Below are positions 34,264 through 42,072 of a stretch of DNA of 64,000 nucleotides, in pieces (the stretch's first letter is position 1; each line of letters opens with the position of its first letter). The notes beneath the pieces are model-generated. The model had not been told where the DNA came from, did not search any database, and worked only from the letters and a program-made list of their open reading frames with translations. Source of the stretch: Limnohabitans sp. (GTDB lineage: Bacteria > Pseudomonadota > Gammaproteobacteria > Burkholderiales > Burkholderiaceae_C); contig NZ_JAAVVW010000002.1 of NCBI RefSeq assembly GCF_023910625.1, positions 1 through 64,000 on the forward strand, given 5' to 3'. A program made the translations under genes and the position numbers.

Positions 34264-34775
34264 TGCTCCCGGCTGTATATGCCCACCAGCAGCTCAAACG
34301 TGTCGCCAGACAGCTTGAGTTGCTCTATGGCCACGGCCTGCTCTGCGTTCATCTCTTGCGCCAGATAGCGCAAGAAATCTGTCAAAGACCGGTATTGACC
34401 CTTCAGGGTCAGTCGTTGCACGGGCAGACCCGTCAAGGCGTCCACTTCGCTTAAAGCACTCACGTCCACAACGTTTTGCCCCGTGGATGACTGCGGGGTT
34501 GCAATTTGCGTCAGCGTGATGCCGTAATCACGGCTGGAGCCGGTCCATGCGTTCACGGCCGAAGATAGGGCCACGGCGCGATCGCTTAGATTCATCGCAC
34601 GCACAGGCAAGGCTTGGGCTACGCTCATGCGTGCTTGCATGGCTTGATTGGCCGTTTGAGCTTGTTGTTTGCCCATGCTCAGCCGTTGATGTTGGCCCCA
34701 GGCGGGAACCAGCATGTAGTTAGCGAGCAACAGTGCTGAGGCGCTGCAGATCAGGGTCAGATGTTTTGCATTCAT
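34260..34775 (-). CDS. Small PilO/GspM-like pilus protein
   Basis: A 171-residue protein with an N-terminal membrane anchor (LICSASALLLANYMLVPAWG), a coiled-coil segment and a C-terminal ferredoxin-like domain (LSEVDALTGLPVQRLTLKGQ, then YRSLTDFLRYLAQEM). This matches the shape of PilO/GspM inner-membrane alignment proteins. It overlaps the upstream PilO-type gene by 56 bp. In R64 the corresponding slot holds pilP; here the PilP-like gene is displaced to the distal end. Confidence 0.6.
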   Translation of the reverse strand: MNAKHLTLICSASALLLANYMLVPAWGQHQRLSMGKQQAQTANQAMQARMSVAQALPVRAMNLSDRAVALSSAVNAWTGSSRDYGITLTQIATPQSSTGQNVVDVSALSEVDALTGLPVQRLTLKGQYRSLTDFLRYLAQEMNAEQAVAIEQLKLSGDTFELLVGIYSREQ

Positions 34776-36033
34776 AGGTCAGGTACAACTCGCTAATTTG
34801 GGGCGTGATGGCAGGTGGCACCCGAGTGCAGCCCTGTGGCGGAGTGATGCTCAATGCCTTGGCCAAGGCTTGGGGGGTCTGATCCGGGCTCTGATCAGAG
34901 GCCTGGACCTTGTGGCTGACAGTCAACTTGAGGATGTCGGGCGTGCCGTCAACAACAACTTTGGCCCCCTCTTGCCAGACTGCGCTGGCTTTGTCGATGG
35001 CGTCCTCGGCCTTCACACTGCGCCGCTCCAGTACGGCTGCCAAGCGGTCGGTGGCCAGCATCTGGGTGAGCGCTTGTTGCTGGGTTTGCAGTTGAATCTT
35101 GTTTTGCTGTTCCTGGGCTGTTGCGCTATGGTTCAGGTAGGTCAATGCAGCCAAAGCGGAGCCCGTGCAAGCCAAAGCACCAAAACTGACCACAGAGCCC
35201 ATGCGCCAAAGTTTGGAGACGGCGATGCCCAGGACTTCAATCTCGCGTGGATATGGGCGCAAGGCCGAGCCCAAACGCAAGATTTCATCGGCTGTAAAAA
35301 TGGCCGTACGCTCTTGGGTCCATTCTCCTGACGAAGACAAGCGAACCGACTGCACAAATGAGCGTATCGCGGTTGCGGGATCAAGTCCCGCCAGCGGGAC
35401 ATAATCCATTTGGCTCAGCTCACCATTTTCTGAGCAGACCATGAGCACAAGCACTTGAACTTGACTTGCAGTGTCTTCGCTTTCGAACAAGATACCCGTG
35501 ACAAAAGGCGCTTGCAGGGTGTGCAGCTGCGGCGAAGTGGCAAGAAGTCCTCTAAGTACCGCTATGCCAGATATCATCTGCACACTGTTCGGTAGATTGT
35601 TCAATCTGGCTTGCGTTGTGGCGTACAGCCAAGATCCTTTCAATCGGCGAACAATCTCGCTTGCGGGGTTTTGGTAGGCATTGTGTTTCCCTGCCGCTTT
35701 GTTGCTGGTCTGAGTTGGTTGGTAACGCAGCGCAAAGACGGGTTCGCCTACATCGCTAATCATGTCTCTGACCAAAACGCGCTGCGCTTTGTCAATTAAA
35801 AGGCAAAGGTCGTCCTTTGGGGCAAAAGAGATATAGGTCCCAGGCAGGGGTTCAGCTTCGGGCTGCGAACTTTCCAGTTGCAGATTTGGCGTCAGAGTCC
35901 ACCAAGCTTCGCGGCTTCCGCTTTGACAGAAAACACCTGTCACTGCGAGGCTTGGAGGGGCAGATCTGCTGGCCGTGGCGGAAGACCAACTGGGCATCCG
36001 CAGTGTGGACATGAAGTTTCGGTTCGCCTTCAT
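34720..36033 (-). CDS. pilO: PilO-type inner-membrane protein of the type IVB pilus
   Basis: The 437-residue product has a large cytoplasmic N-terminal domain (about 250 residues), a membrane segment near residue 280-300 (VVSFGALACTGSALAALTYL), a coiled coil rich in Gln and a periplasmic C-terminus with cysteines (QGCTRVPPAI, LYLTYECKTSDP). This is the architecture of R64 PilO, which links secretin and platform. Its start overlaps the secretin stop (TGATG) and it is followed by the PilO/GspM-like gene. Confidence 0.7.
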   Translation of the reverse strand: MKANRNFMSTLRMPSWSSATASRSAPPSLAVTGVFCQSGSREAWWTLTPNLQLESSQPEAEPLPGTYISFAPKDDLCLLIDKAQRVLVRDMISDVGEPVFALRYQPTQTSNKAAGKHNAYQNPASEIVRRLKGSWLYATTQARLNNLPNSVQMISGIAVLRGLLATSPQLHTLQAPFVTGILFESEDTASQVQVLVLMVCSENGELSQMDYVPLAGLDPATAIRSFVQSVRLSSSGEWTQERTAIFTADEILRLGSALRPYPREIEVLGIAVSKLWRMGSVVSFGALACTGSALAALTYLNHSATAQEQQNKIQLQTQQQALTQMLATDRLAAVLERRSVKAEDAIDKASAVWQEGAKVVVDGTPDILKLTVSHKVQASDQSPDQTPQALAKALSITPPQGCTRVPPAITPQISELYLTYECKTSDPDLQRLSTVAR

Positions 36034-37622
36034 CAGATGCTCTCCGAGAACACAATATCCATCGGATCGGGTCGGAGGATTCGTGCGTTCATGATGATCA
36101 CGGTCTGACGTGCTGACGATTCCTTGCTTCGACCGCTCGCGATGGAGCCGATGAGGGGTGCATTGATGACGCCAGGGATGCCTCGATCAACGCTGTTGCC
36201 TCGGGTGTAGCGGTTGCCACTGATCACCACTGTTTCGCCCGAGCGGATGGAGATGCGCTGCCCACCGTTGCGCACCGATTGCTCATACATTTGGATCTGA
36301 TCGCCGAGCAGTTTTTTGAGTTCGCCCAAGGTGACGGCGCTTGGCACAATCGTCAGAACGGCGTTGTCATCGTCCAAAATGTTGGCGTGGATACTCATTT
36401 GAATTCCGTCGCTGGCGTAAGCACCACTTCCACTCAAACTGGTCGTGGCGGTGGTTCCTGACCCGGTTGTGGTTGATGTGACGGACGGGAGAAAAGGCTT
36501 TTGGGTGCCTTCAAAAATAACGCCAGAGGAGTTATTGGTGATCACCATGCTGGGCGTGCTGGTGACATCCACGTTGGTCAATGTTTCGAGCGCCTCAATC
36601 ACGCTGGTCACGGATTCCGAAGAAAAACTGAACGAGCCAGGGGGGGCGGTGCTCGTGCCAACGATAGAGCGGGTATTGAGCCCGAATTTGCGAGTGCTTG
36701 CGGCGTTGAGTACCTTGTCCCACTTAATGCCATAGCGGAACTCGTTGGACAATGACACCTCTACGACACGGGCGTTTACTTCGATTTGTCGACGGGCATC
36801 AAAGGCGTAGCGTGACAGGAAATCATGCACACGCTTAAGTGCTTGGCCGTTGGAGCGGACGGCAATCAGCCCGGCCTCCAGATAGACCTGAACTCTGGCG
36901 TTCGAGCCCGCAATTTCCTCAATGAATGCCTGAAATGCGGCTGGCGAGTTCGTGTACTGGCCCTCGACCTTAAATTCTGCTGCGACGGGCGCGAAAGAGG
37001 CCCCTCTTGCGCCGCCTCCAGCTCCGGCGCCACCGCCACCGCCACCGCCACCGCCAGCAGAAGAGCCACCTACCGGTGATCCTCCGTAGTTAAAGCTGGT
37101 GTTGAGCAATTTTTTAAGCTCATCCGCTGGCACTTTGAAAACCAACGTTGCGTCTTTCGTCAATGTGACGCTGCGGTCTTGATCGTTGATGACTGCAACA
37201 TAACCGGCATGCCACGCCAGTTGACGCAGGGCTTGAGCCGGTGTGGCCGCTTTGAGATTGATGGTGATCGTTTTGTTGATATCAACTGATGAGAGGGCGC
37301 TTAGTCCGTAACCCATGCGTTGGGTCAGCTTGCCAGCAAGGTCATACAAGTTGGCATTGCTCACCTGCATACTCACGGCTTGGCGTTCATCCATTGCATC
37401 GAAAGACCGCCCGACGGGTGGCATGTTGCCCGGCGTTCGAACCACTTGCGGCGAGTTGGCTGGTAACGGTTCAGATTTGATCTTGTCCATGCGGTCGTCG
37501 ACGTTAGTCTGCAGCATTTTTGGGGTGGTGCAGCCTGCCAGCACGGCTGTGCACGCAAGAACAATCGCGGAGATTCGGAGCGTTTGGGAAAAGTCGGACA
37601 AAGTCATAGCGTATGGCCTCAT
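36033..37622 (-). CDS. pilN: Type IVB pilus secretin PilN
   Basis: This 529-residue secretin has a lipobox (VLACTAVLAGC, Cys about residue 31), so it is an outer-membrane lipoprotein, as is R64 PilN. N-domains follow, with a Gly-rich insertion near residues 185-205 (GGSSAGGGGGGGGGAGAGGG). The C-terminal secretin domain includes VEVSLSNEFRYGIKWDKVL, and near the end GETVVISGNRYTRGNS and IPGVINAPLIGSI. It forms the outer-membrane pore for the pilus. It sits directly downstream of two TcpQ-type genes and upstream of pilO with overlapping stop and start codons. Confidence 0.85.
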   Translation of the reverse strand: MRPYAMTLSDFSQTLRISAIVLACTAVLAGCTTPKMLQTNVDDRMDKIKSEPLPANSPQVVRTPGNMPPVGRSFDAMDERQAVSMQVSNANLYDLAGKLTQRMGYGLSALSSVDINKTITINLKAATPAQALRQLAWHAGYVAVINDQDRSVTLTKDATLVFKVPADELKKLLNTSFNYGGSPVGGSSAGGGGGGGGGAGAGGGARGASFAPVAAEFKVEGQYTNSPAAFQAFIEEIAGSNARVQVYLEAGLIAVRSNGQALKRVHDFLSRYAFDARRQIEVNARVVEVSLSNEFRYGIKWDKVLNAASTRKFGLNTRSIVGTSTAPPGSFSFSSESVTSVIEALETLTNVDVTSTPSMVITNNSSGVIFEGTQKPFLPSVTSTTTGSGTTATTSLSGSGAYASDGIQMSIHANILDDDNAVLTIVPSAVTLGELKKLLGDQIQMYEQSVRNGGQRISIRSGETVVISGNRYTRGNSVDRGIPGVINAPLIGSIASGRSKESSARQTVIIMNARILRPDPMDIVFSESI

Positions 37623-37640
37623 GAATTGGTGTGTGGCTGG

Positions 37641-38222
37641 TCAAGGGCGGGAGTTGGAGGCGTTGCGCACCACCACGGAAGTCGGGGGTAGGCCCGGTGT
37701 GCCGGAACTGCCGAGCGTGGGGGCGGTGTCCTGGCGCAAAACATGCGCAGACAGTCCAAATGGGGCCAGCACTTCGGATAGCGTTGGCTCCAGCGCGGCT
37801 TGGGAGGCAAGCCAGGCGCTCTCTATTACCACGTCTCTCACTCGTCCAGGCAACGAGCCCGCTGGCTCCCACGATAAGTTGATGTCTTGCGTTTTGAGCC
37901 AAAGCGCAAGCGCCTGACTCAGCCTCTGTCCAGGCTGTATGGCCAAAGGCAAAACGGGTTGAACAACCTTGGCCCCACCAATCCATGGCGAAGAAGCGGA
38001 GCGAATTGCAGGAGTGGGGGCGGCAAGGCGAGCATTCATGGCTGAAGCAGTGCCCACCGTATCGGGACCAATTGGAATTGGTGTGGTTGGGAGCGCTCGT
38101 ACCGCAGGAGATGATTGTGATTGCAAAGCGGGTTGTTTATCTACAAACCCTTGCGCAGAAGTGCAAGCAGTAAGGGCTGCTGTGGAGACCGCCGCGATGG
38201 CAAATTTATAGATGGTGTTCAT
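37641..38222 (-). CDS. TcpQ-domain lipoprotein
   Basis: A 193-residue lipoprotein (lipobox ALTAC at about residue 20) with a C-terminal TcpQ-type domain: GQRLSQALALWLKTQDINLS and WEPAGSLPGRVRDVV, then LAPFGLSAHVLRQ. TcpQ-domain proteins stabilise or localise the secretin of type IVB pili (TcpQ of Vibrio, PilL of R64). The adjacent gene also carries such a domain, so the function is duplicated or split. It ends 19 bp before the secretin gene. Confidence 0.7.
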   Translation of the reverse strand: MNTIYKFAIAAVSTAALTACTSAQGFVDKQPALQSQSSPAVRALPTTPIPIGPDTVGTASAMNARLAAPTPAIRSASSPWIGGAKVVQPVLPLAIQPGQRLSQALALWLKTQDINLSWEPAGSLPGRVRDVVIESAWLASQAALEPTLSEVLAPFGLSAHVLRQDTAPTLGSSGTPGLPPTSVVVRNASNSRP

Positions 38223-38273
38223 GATGAAGTTCCTGAATTCGGTGATTCAAACGGCAAAGTCAAGGCTCAAAAA

Positions 38274-39092
38274 TTATTTGCAATCATTGGACTGCTCGCC
38301 CTTGAGCGTGATGCGAACGAGTGGGGGGGTGTTTGGGTAAATGCAGGCCTCAAGGGGGAAGGCCCCAGCGGCGATGCCGGGCGATCGCAAAACCTGATCA
38401 ATGGCTTCTGGCAGCGAGCCCGTAAAAATGTTGGTGGCTTCGATCATGATGTGCTTGGGAGCGTCCCACAGGACAGACCAGCCAAGTTTCTTGCCCCATC
38501 GAGCAAACGTGTTGCCTAGGTGGATGTCCTTGAGATCGATCTCCCAAGATTGGGATGGCAAAGGCGCAGGCTGTGCTGTCGCCTGAGCGGGAGGCTGTTC
38601 TTGAGTCGTTGGAGCAGGCGCCCGTGCAGGAGCTTGAGCTGTGGTTGTGGCTGGAGCTGCAACAGCCCCCTGCCCCTGGGCCACGCGACCGGCGTTGAGG
38701 TAAAAGCGATTGGTATTCCAGTCCAGGCGAGCAGTCAATTTTTCATTGGACAGCCACTCTTCCAGCGCCTTGACCCATGGCTCGTCTTGGGTCAATCTAG
38801 CGCTTGAGGGACGGTTTGTATCAACCCCGTCCTGAGCAAACCCGCTCCAACTTGTGGGAATCAAGAAACGCGATACGCCCGCAATGGTTGACTGCGAAGT
38901 GAGCGATTGAGGCCTCGCTTGACGCGAATTGTCTGCGCTATCTTTGATCGTCATCGACAGATTGGCCCGCTCATGCAGTCTTGGCGTGCCAATATGCTCG
39001 ATGTTTTGAGCTTGTGCTGAAATGGACATAACGGCCCCCATGAAAACGGCGGCAGAAAGACAAATTGAAGTGAACTTGGGCATAAAAGACAT
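38274..39092 (-). CDS. pilL: PilL-like exported TcpQ-domain protein
   Basis: Read from ATG 39092 it has 272 residues with a signal peptide (FTSICLSAAVFMGAVMSISA, then QAQ). A Pro/Gln/Ala linker near residue 160-190 leads to a C-terminal TcpQ-type domain (SWEIDLKDIHLGNTFARWGK, then KLGWSVLWDAPKHI). It most resembles the C-terminal half of R64 PilL. No lipobox was found, in contrast to the neighbouring TcpQ-domain lipoprotein. TTG 39125 and ATG 39083 are alternative starts. It follows the lytic transglycosylase gene by 34 bp. Confidence 0.65.
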   Translation of the reverse strand: MSFMPKFTSICLSAAVFMGAVMSISAQAQNIEHIGTPRLHERANLSMTIKDSADNSRQARPQSLTSQSTIAGVSRFLIPTSWSGFAQDGVDTNRPSSARLTQDEPWVKALEEWLSNEKLTARLDWNTNRFYLNAGRVAQGQGAVAAPATTTAQAPARAPAPTTQEQPPAQATAQPAPLPSQSWEIDLKDIHLGNTFARWGKKLGWSVLWDAPKHIMIEATNIFTGSLPEAIDQVLRSPGIAAGAFPLEACIYPNTPPLVRITLKGEQSNDCK

Positions 39093-39125
39093 TTGGTGGA
39101 TGTGTTGTGGCTTTTGGAGCTGCAA

Positions 39126-39833
39126 TCAGCAACTCAGAGTCCGTGGTTGCTGGAATGGACTCCGAAGAATCTGCTTTGCTTGGTGCCCCACTCTCTCGAT
39201 GTAGGTGGTTTTCAGGGTGGGCGTTTTGGAGTGATAGCGACCAACAGCTTCCCTGATACTTCCGGTGCCGCCCAGGTGCTCTTGAATGATCTGGTCAGCG
39301 GCACCGATATTGACAAGCGGGTCAAACGCAGATTCAACCGATGCAAATCGCTTGGAGTTGAAGTGCCAATTGATTTGCATGATTCCCACATCGAAAATCG
39401 TTTCGCCGCGAGAAATCAGGGCGCGAGCAGTCTTAACGGCCTTTTCCTTTGAATCGAAGAAGTGGCTTTTGCCTTTGTGATTGATGGTCCAGGGCCATGG
39501 TCTGCCACCGCGTCCACTTTCTGTCAAAGAAATTGAGGCCAACACATCGGGCGATGTTTTGGTATTGAGCTTTTCGAAAAGGTTGAGCACCGAAGCAAAA
39601 GACCAAATCCCTGCTGATTCGAACATCGCAAGTGCAGTGACATCATCGACCCGGCCATCGAGCCAATAGGCGTTGCCAGTTCGGAGGAGCTGTTTATGGG
39701 TGCTCACGTCCTTGGCCTGCCAAACTTGATATTTGACTTGACCAGACTCGCAAACGTAAACGCGAAGCGAGTCGCTGGCGTAGCTTGCAGTGGTTATCCA
39801 AAAGAGGATGAGTGATGTGAAGATCAGACGCAT
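39126..39833 (-). CDS. pilT: Lytic transglycosylase (PilT of the R64 type)
   Basis: Read from ATG 39833 it has 235 residues: signal peptide (MRLIFTSLILFWITTASYAS) and a C-terminal SLT domain with catalytic Glu in SISLTESGRGG, then IFDVGIMQINWHFN and YHSKTPTLKTTYIERVG. It should open the peptidoglycan for pilus assembly. Longer frames (to 39935) would read through palindrome copy 3 and a further inverted repeat and are not credible. It heads the minus-strand pilus operon. Confidence 0.78.
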   Translation of the reverse strand: MRLIFTSLILFWITTASYASDSLRVYVCESGQVKYQVWQAKDVSTHKQLLRTGNAYWLDGRVDDVTALAMFESAGIWSFASVLNLFEKLNTKTSPDVLASISLTESGRGGRPWPWTINHKGKSHFFDSKEKAVKTARALISRGETIFDVGIMQINWHFNSKRFASVESAFDPLVNIGAADQIIQEHLGGTGSIREAVGRYHSKTPTLKTTYIERVGHQAKQILRSPFQQPRTLSC

Positions 39834-39839
39834 GCAGAC

Positions 39840-39869
39840 AATTACAAACATGAAGGCGCGTTTGTAATT
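39840..39869. promoter_or_regulatory. Inverted repeat at the head of the pilus operon
   Basis: AATTACAAAC and GTTTGTAATT are perfect 10-bp arms separated by 10 bp, ending 7 bp upstream of the ATG at 39833. The geometry, one turn between arms, suits a dimeric repressor overlapping the leader, or a leader hairpin. Confidence 0.5.
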
Positions 39870-39900
39870 CGCAAATGACGCACGATTTAAAGGACTTTTC

Positions 39901-39922
39901 GACCGCCCAAATTTGGGCGGTC
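39901..39922. promoter_or_regulatory. 22-bp palindrome, copy 3 of 6
   Basis: Perfect copy, arm GACCGCCCAAA. It lies in the divergent region between the pilus operon (minus, start 39833) and the DinG-like helicase gene (plus, start 40026). Confidence 0.78.
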
Positions 39923-40025
39923 CGAAAATTTTCAAAGGTTAAGCGCCAGGTGCAGCATTCGAATTTGACTTGCCGTTGGACGGTGGGAGCATGGTGATTC
40001 CAATTAGCACCACCCAAAAGCATAA

Positions 40026-42026
40026 ATGTCCAACCAAAACCCATCACAGATCACAAGTCTCATCGCTTCGACGTACAGCAACATGCGCGATGCATTCAAA
40101 GGATTCAGTCCAAGGGTGCAGCAAAAGGACATGATCAAGCGCGTCAGCGGCTTGATATCCAAGAAGCACATTGGCCTGATTGAGGCCCCGACAGGGACAG
40201 GTAAAAGCCTGGGATACCTGATCCCCGGGATCATCAGTGCGGCAATGGAGGATCGAATACTGGTGATATCCACCGCGACGGCAAGCCTGCAAGATCAGCT
40301 TGCCAAGCGTGACATTCCAAACGCGCTCAAGGCAATTTCAGCAGCCAAGAGCGAAGATGGCGCCACAGTGATCGGTGTCAAAGTAGCCATTGCCAAAGGA
40401 CGCGAACGACACGTTTGCAACGTCAACTTAAACGCAGCCGCCTCAACTGCCGACCTTTTCAACGAAACGACACCAGAGGTCCGCAGTTTTGTGGAGACAA
40501 AACGACTGTTCGATCGAGGCTTGTGGGACGGCACACGAGATACGCTTGAAGTGTCGATGCCTCAATCACAGTGGCGGAAAATCGCGAACAATGCAGCAAC
40601 TTGCACGGGCCGAAATTGCAGTCAATTCAAGGATTGTCCGTATTACATGGCTCAAGAGGAAATCAAGACAGCTCGTGTGATCGTGACCAACCACGACTAC
40701 CTGCTGGCATGCATCTCGAACATTCCTAACAGCCCGTTGGCCAATCCAGATTCAATTTACGTTTTTGACGAGGCGCATCACCTCCCGGACAAAATCATTG
40801 CAGCCTTTGCGCAGTCCATCCAATTCTCAGCATTCTGGGACAAAGACATGGTTGACCTTTTGCCATGGCTCGGCGAAGACCGGGAATTGGTTGACCTCGC
40901 CCAAGAGAGGGTTACAGGACTTTGGCGGGCGTGCGAAAGATCGGTGGAGACCATGCTTGGCGACGGGCGGCAACACAGGTTCACACTGGGCGAGCCGCCA
41001 CCGCAGTTTGTATCCTTGATGAGGGATCTTGGGGGCGACATTACAGGACTGCGTGACCAGCTTGACAGAGCTAAGGAAAGCTTTCGCAAGCGTGAAACCA
41101 GCACAAGGATTGCAGGCGTGGCCACGTTGGCTGAAATGATGTTTGGCAAGGTTCTTGGGCAGATCAACGACGCACTGGCTTGCATCGAAGACTTCACCAG
41201 CGAGGAAAACAGGGCCCGGTGGCTTGCCCGTGAGCGTTTTGGGGTGGAGGTGCGGACCTCGCCTTTTGATGCGAGTGGATTTGCCAAGACTCGCCTATGG
41301 CCCGTTGCGAAAAACAGCATACTCACCAGCGCCACACTTGCGCCCCTGGGCCAATTTGACCCCGTGCTGCGATCGTTGGGTCTGGGCCATGGCACGCCCA
41401 CCTTGCGCCTGAGCTCGCCATTTGACTATTCGCGTGCTGCACTCAGAGTGCCCAAGATGGTTCTGGATGGATCTGACCCAGCGCACGCCAAACGAGTAAG
41501 GGCGTATCTCGGTGATTTGATCTCTGACCAAAAAAATGCGGGCGTCTTGGTGTACTTTACGAGTCGTCAGATGATGCAGGATTGCTACGACGCTTTGGAG
41601 CCACTGGTCCGCAAAAGTGTGCTCTTGCAAGGTGACTTGCAAACATCGGCCATCATTGCCGAGCATTGCAACCGGATCGATGCCGGTGCTCGGTCTGTGA
41701 TATTCGGATTGGACAGCTTTGGCGAAGGAATTGACCTCCCAGGCAAATACCTGACAAGAGTGGTGATTACCCGCCTGCCCTTCGCACACATGGATGACCC
41801 CATCACAGCCACACACGGCGAGCACCTTGAGGAGAAGGGTTTGAATCCCTTCACGATGATCTTGCTGCCCAAAGCTGGGCAAAAGCTGGCTCAGATTTGT
41901 GGCCGCCTCATGCGGCGAGAGGACGACCACGGTGATGTGTTGGTGCTCGATAAACGCTTGGTCACGAAGCGGTATGGGCGTCAACTGGTCAACGGCACCT
42001 CATTTACCACCGTGCAGCACAGCTGA
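40026..42026 (+). CDS. DinG/XPD-like ATP-dependent helicase
   Basis: The 666-residue superfamily 2 helicase has Walker A IEAPTGTGKSLGYLIPG (about residue 55), four cysteines for an iron-sulfur cluster (HVCNVNLN, then CTGRNCSQFKDCPYYMAQEE at about residues 131-204), the DEAH box YVFDEAHHLPDK (about residue 247) and motif VI QICGRLMRREDD (about residue 624). DinG-type enzymes unwind R-loops and G-quadruplexes. A plasmid copy may assist replication or resist CRISPR-like R-loops (inference). It is transcribed away from the palindrome-containing divergent region and ends at a bidirectional terminator. Confidence 0.85.
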   Translation: MSNQNPSQITSLIASTYSNMRDAFKGFSPRVQQKDMIKRVSGLISKKHIGLIEAPTGTGKSLGYLIPGIISAAMEDRILVISTATASLQDQLAKRDIPNALKAISAAKSEDGATVIGVKVAIAKGRERHVCNVNLNAAASTADLFNETTPEVRSFVETKRLFDRGLWDGTRDTLEVSMPQSQWRKIANNAATCTGRNCSQFKDCPYYMAQEEIKTARVIVTNHDYLLACISNIPNSPLANPDSIYVFDEAHHLPDKIIAAFAQSIQFSAFWDKDMVDLLPWLGEDRELVDLAQERVTGLWRACERSVETMLGDGRQHRFTLGEPPPQFVSLMRDLGGDITGLRDQLDRAKESFRKRETSTRIAGVATLAEMMFGKVLGQINDALACIEDFTSEENRARWLARERFGVEVRTSPFDASGFAKTRLWPVAKNSILTSATLAPLGQFDPVLRSLGLGHGTPTLRLSSPFDYSRAALRVPKMVLDGSDPAHAKRVRAYLGDLISDQKNAGVLVYFTSRQMMQDCYDALEPLVRKSVLLQGDLQTSAIIAEHCNRIDAGARSVIFGLDSFGEGIDLPGKYLTRVVITRLPFAHMDDPITATHGEHLEEKGLNPFTMILLPKAGQKLAQICGRLMRREDDHGDVLVLDKRLVTKRYGRQLVNGTSFTTVQHS

Positions 42027-42029
42027 AGA

Positions 42030-42060
42030 AATTGCAGGGCCACAACCCGGCCCTGCAATT
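42030..42060. terminator. Bidirectional terminator between helicase genes
   Basis: AATTGCAGGGCC and GGCCCTGCAATT form a perfect 12-bp stem with a 7-base loop, between the convergent DinG-like (stop 42026) and UvrD-like (stop 42073) genes. Confidence 0.8.
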
Positions 42061-42072
42061 CCGGTGTTTTTG

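Noticed and set aside
39834-39935. Longer N-terminus of the lytic transglycosylase
   Set aside because: Would translate palindrome copy 3 and another inverted repeat and would bury the signal peptide; start at 39833 is used.
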